DNA from: a virus
IMG/VR virus record: IMGVR_UViG_3300031281_000002
Location: 1-59,451 of that record
DNA: 59,451 nt
Direction: 5' to 3' (one strand)
Shown piece by piece: positions 31,056 to 38,248 of this stretch. How positions within the stretch are numbered: position 1 is the first letter of the stretch; the number at the start of each line of letters is the position of its first letter. The translations under genes were made by a program, and so were the position numbers. The notes beneath the pieces were generated by a model. That model was not told the DNA's origin and searched no databases. It saw nothing but the letters and a program-made list of their open reading frames with translations.

Positions 31056-31610
31056 ATGAAAAAATACACAGTAATAGACATCGAAACAACTGGATTCAAA
31101 CCAGAAGAAGGAGCAGAAATAACAGAAATAGCAGGTTGCAACTGCGTAGATGGTGAAGTGTTAACAAGTTTTTCAAGTACAGTTAAAATAACTGGTATAG
31201 TAACAGAATTTATAAGAGAATTAACAGGTATAACTAATGACATGGTTAAAAATTCTGAATGCTTAGAAAAGGTATTTATTGATTTTATGGATAGTTTGAG
31301 TATTGATAAAGATACTAATTTAGTAATACATAATGCTGAGTTTGATTTTAATTTTATAATTTATCATATTACAAGAAATTCAATCATTCCTAAAAATTAT
31401 ATTGATAGATTTAAAAGCGTAAATATTATTTGTAGCTTAGAATTATCAAGAAAATTATTATCTGGAAGTCATAAATTAGAAGATTTAAAGAAAAGATTTG
31501 GCATAAATACAAAAAGTCATAGAGCTTTAAATGATGTACTTGTGACTAATAAAATTTATACTAAATTGCTGGAATTGGAGGCTGAAAATGACAATAAAAC
31601 AAATTTGTAA
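31056..31610 (+). CDS. DnaQ-like 3'-5' exonuclease
   Basis: 184 aa. DEDDh motifs: VIDIETTG (D8, E10), LVIHNAEFDFNFI (H92, D97) and KSHRALNDVLVTNKIY (H and D near 160-166). It removes 3' nucleotides, probably proofreading or processing DNA ends for the ERF annealing protein, whose gene precedes it. Overlaps the following gene by 23 bases. Confidence 0.9.
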   Translation: MKKYTVIDIETTGFKPEEGAEITEIAGCNCVDGEVLTSFSSTVKITGIVTEFIRELTGITNDMVKNSECLEKVFIDFMDSLSIDKDTNLVIHNAEFDFNFIIYHITRNSIIPKNYIDRFKSVNIICSLELSRKLLSGSHKLEDLKKRFGINTKSHRALNDVLVTNKIYTKLLELEAENDNKTNL

Positions 31611-31863
31611 AAATGATTTAAATGTATTATATATTAGTATATCTGGAGGCCATTATAATTTTAGTGGAAATATAATTTTAAGTGATAATGAAACTGTAAA
31701 AGATTATGTTATGAAAAAATTTGATATTGATTTAGATGAATTACAAGAAATGCAAATTACAACAATGAAATCTAATCTAGAATCAACTTTTATAAAAGAT
31801 TTGTCTGTTGCTGATTTTATGAAAGTTAATGAGTATATGCTAAGTATTAGAGATAGAAGGTGA
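31588..31863 (+). CDS. Hypothetical protein
   Basis: 91 aa starting within the end of the exonuclease gene. N-terminus MTIKQICKND is repeated in the next small ORF. Helical C-terminus. Function unknown. Confidence 0.5.
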   Translation: MTIKQICKNDLNVLYISISGGHYNFSGNIILSDNETVKDYVMKKFDIDLDELQEMQITTMKSNLESTFIKDLSVADFMKVNEYMLSIRDRR

Positions 31864-31868
31864 GGGCG

Positions 31869-31985
31869 TTGACAATAAAACAAATTTGTAAAAATGATGA
31901 AAATGGGAATACGAATTTCAGTAAGTATTTTGAAAGAAATTTGAAAAATATGATGAGGGTACTTGCTAAGAGGAGGAAGAAATGA
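31869..31985 (+). CDS. Short ORF sharing the N-terminus of its neighbour
   Basis: 38 aa from TTG with GAGGGCG upstream. Its first 28 coding bases (31871-31898) repeat 31590-31617 exactly, giving MTIKQICKND again, followed by a different basic tail (LKNMMRVLAKRRKK). Either a new gene made by duplication of a start region or the remnant of a recombination between cassettes. Confidence 0.4.
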   Translation: MTIKQICKNDENGNTNFSKYFERNLKNMMRVLAKRRKK

Positions 31986-32034
31986 ACATAGAAGAAAGAA
32001 TGGTGAACTATTAACTGATAATGGAATGTTTCAA

Positions 32035-32071
32035 AGGTATTTCGCCCGCTGTGGTTGAAATATCTTTTTAC
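32035..32071 (+). terminator. Rho-independent terminator
   Basis: GGTATTTC pairs with GAAATATC (one G-T pair) over a GC-rich loop, followed by TTTTTA. Ends the 29450 unit. 31986-32436 has no gene: two terminators, a promoter and a structured RNA. Confidence 0.75.
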
Positions 32072-32122
32072 ATTTAGTATAATATAAATATTGTTATTAA
32101 TCAGAAATAATAGTTTTCAAAT

Positions 32123-32156
32123 AAAAAGTCTTTGTCGTCGCAGAGGCTTTTTTATT
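32123..32156 (+). terminator. Rho-independent terminator
   Basis: AAAAGTCTTTG and CAGAGGCTTTTTT pair over TCGTCG, followed by TTTTTT. Second stop signal before the 32161 promoter. Confidence 0.85.
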
Positions 32157-32160
32157 TTAT

Positions 32161-32189
32161 TTGACGTTTTATATTATTTGACATATAAT
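32161..32189 (+). promoter_or_regulatory. Promoter for the structured RNA / late packaging region
   Basis: TTGACG, 17-base spacer, TATAAT. A start near 32196 would give a leader of about 240 bases before the first ORF at 32436. Confidence 0.75.
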
Positions 32190-32195
32190 ATTGTT

Positions 32196-32415
32196 AGTCA
32201 ATCATTACATTATGTGAAGTAAGATGTCATATCCTATAGAGTACTTGGAGGCACTGGTTTACTGGGAAGCGGGTTCGAATCCTGCTATGGCATTAAAACC
32301 AACGTAGCTGAAGGTTGCGTAATTCAACGACTACGATATCAAGAATTACGGCCGAGCGTAACGGTTTATAGGGATAGCTGGACATTCCAATATTACGCAA
32401 TTCCAGCACTTAATA
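32196..32415 (+). ncRNA. Structured leader RNA of unknown class
   Basis: Downstream of the tRNA-like part, CGTAG (32303) pairs with CTACG (32331) enclosing GTTG/CAAC; TTACG-GCCGAG-CGTAA (32346-32361) and GCTGGA/TCCAGC (32377-32407) form further hairpins. GCGTAATTC (32317-32325) could pair instead with GAATTACG (32343) or with ATTACGC (32392), so alternative folds are possible. It lies between a promoter and an HTH gene and contains no ORF. I do not recognise an Rfam class. Confidence 0.5.
32225..32292 (+). ncRNA. tRNA-like domain without a proper anticodon arm
   Basis: TGTCATA pairs with TATGGCA as a 7-bp acceptor stem (one G-T). GCGGG-TTCGAAT-CCTGC is a textbook T arm. Between them GTACTTGGAGGCACTGG resembles the D-loop side of tRNA-Gln, but only a 3-bp D stem (CCT/AGG) can form, and 28-44 of the domain gives no convincing 5-bp anticodon stem. 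No CCA is encoded. It is either a decayed tRNA or a tRNA mimic built into a larger RNA. Confidence 0.6.
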
Positions 32416-32435
32416 ACAAAATAAAGGATAAAGAA

Positions 32436-32648
32436 ATGATAACAATGTGGACTAGAAAAATTAATAAAAAATACGAAAAGATAAAAAAAGGTTGCGAGAA
32501 AAAGAATATTACACTAAAAGAACTGTGTAAAATACTTGGAATGTCTCGACAGAATTTATATGCAATGGTTCACAGAGGCAGGCTTAAGAATGAGTATGTT
32601 GAAATTATAAATAAGAAATTAGATATAAATTATAATGAACAAAAATAA
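32436..32648 (+). CDS. Small HTH regulator
   Basis: 70 aa. GCEKKNITLKELCKILGMSR then QNLYAMVHRGRLKNEYVEII is a Cro/C1-type HTH. It is encoded behind the structured leader and ahead of the terminase genes, suggesting control of late or packaging genes. Confidence 0.7.
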   Translation: MITMWTRKINKKYEKIKKGCEKKNITLKELCKILGMSRQNLYAMVHRGRLKNEYVEIINKKLDINYNEQK

Positions 32649-32670
32649 AATTTAGTGTAAAATCATACAC

Positions 32671-32692
32671 AGACCAGTTAATGGTCTTTTTT
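32671..32692 (+). terminator. Rho-independent terminator
   Basis: AGACCA-GTTAA-TGGTCT followed by TTTTTT-like tract, between the HTH gene and the terminase genes. Confidence 0.8.
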
Positions 32693-32708
32693 AGAATAAG
32701 GTGGTTTT

Positions 32709-33251
32709 ATGACTAACAATAAAAAAAATAAGCGAGGAAGAAAAAGTAAATATTATACTCATGTAGAACCGAAACTTGACTTGATTGAAGATTGGAGACA
32801 AAAAGGAGATACGGAGGAACAAATATCAAATAAATTAGGAATATCTTATAAATCATTAAATGAATATAAATTAAAATTTCCACAATTTACACAAGTACTA
32901 AGGGCGTCAAAAGAAAGATTGGCAATAAATCTCAAAAAAAGTTTATGGAAAGAAGCTTTAGGATATGAGTATGAAGAGGTAAAAAAAACAGAGGAAAAAA
33001 GTTATTTAGGCAATAAAACAAAAACTGAGAAAACTAAAAAGAAATTTAGAGGACAGCCGAATTTATTAATATTTGCCTTATGTAATTTGTTACCAGATGA
33101 ATTTAAGAGGATTGATAAAGAGATAATTAAAGAATTAGAGGATAAAATTGACGAGAAACTTGAATATAATAATGACATATTCAAAAAAGAGTTTGAAAAG
33201 TTATTTCCAAAAAAGAATATAAAAACAGATAAAGAAACTGGAAAGAAATAA
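32709..33251 (+). CDS. terS: Terminase small subunit
   Basis: 180 aa. RGRKSKYYTHVEPKLDLIED, then WRQKGDTEEQISNKLGISYK, SLNEYKLKFPQFTQVLRASK and LWKEALGYEYEEV match the HTH and core of Firmicutes phage small terminase subunits, which recognise the packaging site and regulate the large subunit. It is 19 bases before the large-subunit gene. The C-terminal third is Lys/Glu-rich, probably contacting the large subunit. Confidence 0.85.
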   Translation: MTNNKKNKRGRKSKYYTHVEPKLDLIEDWRQKGDTEEQISNKLGISYKSLNEYKLKFPQFTQVLRASKERLAINLKKSLWKEALGYEYEEVKKTEEKSYLGNKTKTEKTKKKFRGQPNLLIFALCNLLPDEFKRIDKEIIKELEDKIDEKLEYNNDIFKKEFEKLFPKKNIKTDKETGKK

Positions 33252-33270
33252 AAGGATATAGGTAGCTTTA

Positions 33271-35607
33271 ATGTCACATATAGAATTAAGAGATATTGTA
33301 ACAAATATTACAGATTGGGATCATAAACTTGGTATAGCTCCAAGAACATTTGAACAATTTTATTTTTGGATAAATGAATTTTTTGGATATTACATACCTT
33401 ATTCTAATGAAAAACCGTGTGAAGGACATTCTTATCCTTTATCTGCAATGTGGGAAGCTTATGCCGAAATAACACCGATGGCTATATGGTATGCAAATAG
33501 AGCGGGTGGGAAAACATATGATTTATCTGTTTTATCATTTATGGAATCTATATTTAAAAAAAATTGCGGGATAAATATATTAGGTGGTTCATTAGACCAG
33601 GCACAAAAAGCAATATCGTATTTAACAGAATTTTGGGATTTTCCTAATGCACCAACACATTTATTAGTTGGAAATCAAGTATCTAAAAGAGGATATAAAT
33701 TAACTAATGGGTCATGGGTAAGAGCGTTAGCGGCGAGTTCTAAATCAGTAAGAGGAAGCCATCAACCTAAATTGCGAATTGACGAATGCTTGACAGGTGA
33801 CACATTAATAAAAACAACACATGGATATAAAAAAATAATAGAAATAAATAACAAAGATATAGTATATGGATGGAACGGTGTTAAAATAAAAAAATGTATG
33901 GTACAATATAATTGTTATATGGGTGAGAGAAAAACATATAAAATTTTTTTCTCTAACGGTAAATATATAAATTGTACTGAAAACCATAAAATTTTAACAA
34001 CGAAAGGATATAGAAATTTAAATGAAATCAGAAGGTGGAAATGTAAGGGTGAATCAATCTTTGTTATCGGTGAACGTAAAAAGTTGTTTAATGTGTGGAA
34101 AAAAATTAAATTTAAAAAGAAAATATACAACAGGATATTGCCAAGAATGTTATATAAAATTAAATTCTGTACCAAAAAAATATTGTCAAGATTGCAAAAA
34201 AGAAATAACAAAAAATTCAACGATATGCAGAAGTTGCTATGCAAAAAGAAGAAAAGCAAAGAAACCAAAATGTATAGAATGTGGAAAAGAATTGAGGCAT
34301 ATTGCAAAACGTTGCAAAAAATGCTATTTAAAACACCTTTCGAAAATAGGAATGGATTCAAGAATGGCAAAGGCAAGAGCGACAGCATTGAAGAAAAATC
34401 CAACAAAAGCAGAAATACAAGCATCAGAATTATTAGAATATTTAAAAATATCATATCAATCACAAGTACCATTTGGAAGATACATAGTAGATTTTTTATG
34501 CAAAGATTTAAATTTAATAATAGAGGTACATGGAGAATATTGGCACAACAGAGAAAAGACGATAAAAATAGACGAAAGAAAGAAAATATTTTTAGAAAAA
34601 GAAGGATACAAAGTTCTGGTATTAAAAACAACATTAATGCATTTATGGTTTTCAAAAATTATGAAGTTTATGAAATAGTAAATATAAAAGATGATAAAAT
34701 AAATAAAGTTTATGATTTGAAAATTAAAGGGCTTAAATCATTTTTAGCAAATGGAATAATAGTTCACAATTGCGATGAACTTGATAAAAATATATACTTA
34801 GCGGCTTTGGGGCAGCCAAAAACAATGAATGGAATTCCAGAAAATATAATTATATCATCAACATTGCATCAACCATTTGGTTTAATGAGTGAAATAGTTG
34901 AATCAAAAGATGATATAGGAGCAAAATTATTTAAATGGTGTGTTAAAGAAGTTCAAGAACCACACGGATATTGGAAAGAAGCAGAAATAAAATTAAAAAA
35001 AAGACAGATTACAAAAGCGATGTTCGATGCTGAATATTTATGCCTCCGTCCTAAAATCGGAGATACAATATTCGATTTTGAATCTGTAGATAGGTCCTAT
35101 AGAAGAGGAATTAAAGATAAATATAATAAAAAATTATATACAGAAGCAGGAATCGATTGGGGTTATGCGGTTACAGCAATGAGTATTATACAGGACACTA
35201 AAGAAATATTTACAAATCCTATTACTAAAACTTTTGAGTATATTGAATTGACAGATAGGTGTAGAGAAATAGCTGATTTATGTATAGAATATGATATAAA
35301 GATAATTTATTGTGATAGCAATCCAAAAGACAGTAATATTACATTAAAAAAGATACTTAAAGAAAAAAGATGCCAAACAGAATTGATTACAATAGCATTT
35401 AATAAATGGAAAGATGTTGGAATAAATGTGATAAGATTATTATTAGAAAAAAATAGGCTTAATATAACTGACAAAACAGCACAGGAAAAATGTAAAAAAT
35501 ATCATTATAAGAATCCTGAACAGGGTATTATTGCGAAAGAAGATGATCATATTCCAGATAGTTTAATTGCGTGGGGTAGTTCAAGGCATCATTTATTAGG
35601 AATATAA
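33271..35607 (+). CDS. terL: Terminase large subunit interrupted by an intein
   Basis: 778 aa precursor; removing a 328-aa intein (residues 173-500) leaves 450 aa, a normal size. ATPase: Walker A NRAGGKT (76-82) and Walker B RIDECDELD, which is split by the intein between E172 and C501. Nuclease domain: AGIDWGYAVTAMS, IIYCDSNPKDSN and EDDHIPDSLIAWG supply the RuvC-like acids. It packages DNA into the prohead. Insertion into the Walker B motif means the precursor cannot work until the intein splices out. Rightward neighbours are the type IV-B-like genes, then the portal. Confidence 0.95.
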   Translation: MSHIELRDIVTNITDWDHKLGIAPRTFEQFYFWINEFFGYYIPYSNEKPCEGHSYPLSAMWEAYAEITPMAIWYANRAGGKTYDLSVLSFMESIFKKNCGINILGGSLDQAQKAISYLTEFWDFPNAPTHLLVGNQVSKRGYKLTNGSWVRALAASSKSVRGSHQPKLRIDECLTGDTLIKTTHGYKKIIEINNKDIVYGWNGVKIKKCMVQYNCYMGERKTYKIFFSNGKYINCTENHKILTTKGYRNLNEIRRWKCKGESIFVIGERKKLFNVWKKIKFKKKIYNRILPRMLYKIKFCTKKILSRLQKRNNKKFNDMQKLLCKKKKSKETKMYRMWKRIEAYCKTLQKMLFKTPFENRNGFKNGKGKSDSIEEKSNKSRNTSIRIIRIFKNIISITSTIWKIHSRFFMQRFKFNNRGTWRILAQQRKDDKNRRKKENIFRKRRIQSSGIKNNINAFMVFKNYEVYEIVNIKDDKINKVYDLKIKGLKSFLANGIIVHNCDELDKNIYLAALGQPKTMNGIPENIIISSTLHQPFGLMSEIVESKDDIGAKLFKWCVKEVQEPHGYWKEAEIKLKKRQITKAMFDAEYLCLRPKIGDTIFDFESVDRSYRRGIKDKYNKKLYTEAGIDWGYAVTAMSIIQDTKEIFTNPITKTFEYIELTDRCREIADLCIEYDIKIIYCDSNPKDSNITLKKILKEKRCQTELITIAFNKWKDVGINVIRLLLEKNRLNITDKTAQEKCKKYHYKNPEQGIIAKEDDHIPDSLIAWGSSRHHLLGI
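33787..34770 (+). mobile_element. Intein in terL
   Basis: The product begins CLTGDTLIKTTHGYKKI (Cys1, block A), has TENHKILTTKGYRNL (block B with the H of T-x-x-H region) and ends KVYDLKIKGLKSFLANGIIV-HN before extein Cys (blocks F and G). N- and C-splicing parts cover about 90 and 40 residues. The roughly 190 residues between them are in-frame but look like nonsense protein (Lys, Asn, Ile-rich), because the real gene there is read in another frame. Confidence 0.92.
34022..34678 (+). CDS. Zinc-finger homing endonuclease nested out of frame in the intein
   Basis: Up to 218 aa, read +1 relative to terL. Three four-Cys modules (C22/25/40/43, C55/58/69/72, C84/87/98/101) resemble DNA-binding zinc fingers. 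Residues about 128-190 hold a Vsr/DUF559-like PD-(D/E)xK nuclease: KAEIQASELLEYL, FGRYIVDFLCKDL (D147), IIEVHGEYWH (E158, H160), LEKEGYKVLVLKT. The start is uncertain: ATG 34022, or ATG 34091 just before the first Cys pair. The stop overlaps the C-terminal splicing domain. It is probably the homing endonuclease that spreads the intein. Confidence 0.8.
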   Translation: MKSEGGNVRVNQSLLSVNVKSCLMCGKKLNLKRKYTTGYCQECYIKLNSVPKKYCQDCKKEITKNSTICRSCYAKRRKAKKPKCIECGKELRHIAKRCKKCYLKHLSKIGMDSRMAKARATALKKNPTKAEIQASELLEYLKISYQSQVPFGRYIVDFLCKDLNLIIEVHGEYWHNREKTIKIDERKKIFLEKEGYKVLVLKTTLMHLWFSKIMKFMK

Positions 35608-35619
35608 TTTGGAGGTTTT

Positions 35620-36306
35620 ATGACTAATACTGAAATTATAAGTAAACATTCAAATATAAATTTGAATGTAGATAAATCAAAAATTAAAAATACTATTTGC
35701 AAAATATGTGGAAAAGAAAAAGAATCAATAAAAGAAAAGGAGATCATATCTTCTAATTTTACAAATTATGATTTATGTAAATGTAAAGAAAGTTTATTTA
35801 TATGTGTTGATTGTGCGAAATGTATAAAAGATATTGAGCTAAGAAGAAATAATTTTATTGCTGATAAAAATAATTTATATTTATTCAAAAAGAATGATAT
35901 AGAAAAATATATTTTTAATATTGATAGATATATTAAAAATGATTTTGTTGCTGGAGTTACATATACATTTAAAAAACATAATTCATTTAAATGTAATGTT
36001 AATTCTGATTATAATAAATTTTATATACAGCAAGAGGATGATAAAATATTTTTTGATGTCAAAAAAGCTAAAAAAATATATGATATCTTAAATGATGCCT
36101 ATTTATATTTTACAAAGGATGAATTATTAACTGGTGAATATAAAGCAATTTCAGTAATGCAATATGGATTAACTTCATTTGATTTATTAGAAAATATTCT
36201 AAAAGATATTAGAAAAACAAATTTATTTAAATTTTTAATATATATATTAAATTCTGAAAAAAGAAATGAAATATTACAAGAAAGAAGGAAAGTAAATGGA
36301 AGATGA
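35620..36306 (+). CDS. csf1: Csf1-like protein (type IV CRISPR-Cas large-subunit analogue)
   Basis: 228 aa, GGAGG upstream, 12 bases after terL. Zinc-finger cysteines at 27, 30, 53, 55, 62, 65 and 68 frame SSNFTNYDL, a pattern resembling the N-terminal zinc finger of Csf1 (C-x2-C ... S-F-T-D ... C-x2-C). The rest is alpha/beta without known motifs. In type IV systems Csf1 is the Cas8-like subunit at the foot of the effector complex. It overlaps the next gene. The assignment rests on the finger pattern plus gene order; sequence identity to known Csf1 could not be tested here. Confidence 0.7.
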   Translation: MTNTEIISKHSNINLNVDKSKIKNTICKICGKEKESIKEKEIISSNFTNYDLCKCKESLFICVDCAKCIKDIELRRNNFIADKNNLYLFKKNDIEKYIFNIDRYIKNDFVAGVTYTFKKHNSFKCNVNSDYNKFYIQQEDDKIFFDVKKAKKIYDILNDAYLYFTKDELLTGEYKAISVMQYGLTSFDLLENILKDIRKTNLFKFLIYILNSEKRNEILQERRKVNGR

Positions 36307-36676
36307 AAAAATAAAAGATTTAGCAATTATATCATTGGTTGCTGTTTGGGATAAAATTGACTGGGATAAAATAAAACTTGAAAGAGCGTATAAAATATGG
36401 GATGAATTTTCAAACAAAGTAAGAGCATCAGCATTTACTACAAATAAATTTAATATATTCATAAATAAATTATGTAAAAAACTTGATATAGCTGCATTAT
36501 CAGACAGATGCCTTAATGAAATTATCGAAATGGATGATGATATAAAATATAAAATACTTGATTTGATTAGAAATGATTTACATTCAGTAATTTTAGCTAT
36601 GAGACTAAATATTGAGATTAGAAAACAAGAACGTGAAATAAGAAAAAATAAAGAAAGTGAAGTGAATACCATATGA
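36296..36676 (+). CDS. Cas11-like small subunit
   Basis: 126 aa, overlapping csf1 by 11 bases and csf2 by four. Predicted entirely helical (IKDLAIISLVAVWDKIDWDK, then NIFINKLCKKLDIAALSDRC), ending in a very charged helix. Type IV-B loci encode a small helical Cas11 between csf1 and csf2, the position seen here. The call is mainly positional. Confidence 0.6.
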   Translation: MEDEKIKDLAIISLVAVWDKIDWDKIKLERAYKIWDEFSNKVRASAFTTNKFNIFINKLCKKLDIAALSDRCLNEIIEMDDDIKYKILDLIRNDLHSVILAMRLNIEIRKQEREIRKNKESEVNTI

Positions 36677-37518
36677 AAATTGATTTAGAATTAAAATTAA
36701 AAAGTCCATTATGCCATTTCGGAGATGAAAGAATGGGAACTATGCAAGTTTTAAGAACTATGAAATTTTTATATGGAGATAAATATATTGATGTACCTGT
36801 ATATTCTGGAAATGCCATGAGAGGTATATTAAGAAGATATGCAATGAAACATTATATAGATATGTTAGAATTGCCTGATGGAATTTCAACAAAATTATTT
36901 TATATGTTATTTTCTGGTGGTGCAATTACATCAGGGTCAAGATATGAAAAAATAGAAGAAAAAAGAGAAATGAGAAAAAAGTGTCCACCACTTGCATTGT
37001 TTGGGACAGCAATTGGAGACCAGATAACAGAAGGTAAATTAAAATGTGGAATATTAAAACCAATATGCAAAGAATTAAATGATTATAATAATACCAAAAG
37101 CGATATATCTATATATGATATGCTTGAAGATATTTTTTATACAAGAAGAGATGATTTGAAAAGTCAAAGCAAAATAAAAGTAAAAAACAAAGAAATAAAA
37201 GTAAAAAAAGATGGGAAAGAAGATAAAAAGAAAGAAAATCCAGTTCAAATGAAATACGAAATTCAAGCTATATCAACAGGAAGTATTTTGGAAGGTAGAA
37301 TTATTATAGAGAATGAAAACGAAATTGAAAAAGCGTGTTTATTTTCTACATTAAATCAGTTAGATAAAATTCCATATATCGGCGGGAAATCAGCGACAGG
37401 ACACGGAGAAATCGAGCTAAATTATAGCAGAGAAGGATTTGATATCTATAATGAATATATTAAAAACAATAAAAATGATATTCTAGAATGGCTAATTAAA
37501 ACAGAAGGAATTTTATAA
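36673..37518 (+). CDS. csf2: Csf2-like Cas7 (RAMP) protein
   Basis: 281 aa. RAMP features: KSPLCHFGDE near the start, VPVYSGNAMRGILRR (46-55 region, as in Cas7/Csf2 GN-x-x-RG-x-x-R), SGGAITSGSRY (81-91), PPLALFGTAIGDQITEGKLK, and a C-terminal glycine-rich loop IGGKSATGHGE (236-246). Cas7 subunits form the helical backbone that holds the guide RNA. A Lys-rich insert at about 165-190 is unusual and may bind nucleic acid. Two bases separate it from the CysH-like gene. Confidence 0.78.
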   Translation: MKIDLELKLKSPLCHFGDERMGTMQVLRTMKFLYGDKYIDVPVYSGNAMRGILRRYAMKHYIDMLELPDGISTKLFYMLFSGGAITSGSRYEKIEEKREMRKKCPPLALFGTAIGDQITEGKLKCGILKPICKELNDYNNTKSDISIYDMLEDIFYTRRDDLKSQSKIKVKNKEIKVKKDGKEDKKKENPVQMKYEIQAISTGSILEGRIIIENENEIEKACLFSTLNQLDKIPYIGGKSATGHGEIELNYSREGFDIYNEYIKNNKNDILEWLIKTEGIL

Positions 37519-37519
37519 A

Positions 37520-38248
37520 ATGAATTTTGTTGAAAGAAAAATAAATAATTTTTATAGAATAATTGATAAAGCAATGAATAAATATAAAAAACATTATATT
37601 AGTTGCAGTTGGGGTAAGGATTCAATTTTAGTAGTACATTTGATAATATCAAGATATCCAGACACAACAATAATTTTTATGAATTCTGGATATGCTTTAT
37701 CAGATATATATAAATTTAGGGATTATTATTTGAAAGAATATAGAGTAAAAAATTATATAGAATTAAAATGTCCTCATGATTATGTTGAATTAAATTTAAA
37801 ATATGGGTTACCTTCGATTGACAGAAGTATTTCAGATCATGAAAAAGTTAAAAATATAATAAAAAAAGATGTAATTGATGAATGGGCAATAAAAAATAAT
37901 TATGATTGTTGTTTTTGGGGAATAAGAGCAGATGAAACAGCAGGTAGAAAAAAATTATTAAGAAAATATGGATTGTTATATAGAACTTCTGAAATAGCAA
38001 AATGTTCACCTATTGGATGGTGGGGAAATAATGATGTATGGAATATTATTGATTGTTTAAACATTCCATATTCTAAAATATATGATAAAGAACTTAAACC
38101 ATTTTTTACAAGAGATACAATAAAAAATGGTGGATATTTAACAACAGATAAAGCTAATAAAGGTAGGATAATTTGGTTAAAAAAATTTTATCCTACTGAT
38201 TATGAAAAATTATTTTCGAAATTTATTGAGGTAAAAAAATATGTTTGA
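37520..38248 (+). CDS. CysH-like PP-loop protein of the type IV-B locus
   Basis: 242 aa. PP-loop SCSWGKDS (28-35, a variant of SGGKDS), then TIIFMNSGYALSDIYKFRDY, ECPHDY-like LKCPHDYVEL, CCFWGIRADETAGRKKLL and CSPIGWWGNNDVWNII, i.e. the PAPS-reductase/adenine-hydrolase core. A cysH-like gene is the hallmark accessory gene of type IV-B CRISPR-Cas loci; its biochemical role there is unknown. Here it is inserted between csf2 and csf3 and overlaps csf3 by eight bases. It is distinct from the PP-loop protein at 26579. Confidence 0.85.
   Translation: MNFVERKINNFYRIIDKAMNKYKKHYISCSWGKDSILVVHLIISRYPDTTIIFMNSGYALSDIYKFRDYYLKEYRVKNYIELKCPHDYVELNLKYGLPSIDRSISDHEKVKNIIKKDVIDEWAIKNNYDCCFWGIRADETAGRKKLLRKYGLLYRTSEIAKCSPIGWWGNNDVWNIIDCLNIPYSKIYDKELKPFFTRDTIKNGGYLTTDKANKGRIIWLKKFYPTDYEKLFSKFIEVKKYV

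Noticed and set aside
32225-32292. Functional elongator tRNA
   Set aside because: No 5-bp anticodon stem or identifiable anticodon and no CCA; kept only as a tRNA-like domain.
33915-34655. 246-aa minus-strand ORF across the intein
   Set aside because: Its product is Leu/Phe/Ile-rich without domains and is the complement of the zinc-finger nuclease gene; it reflects base composition.
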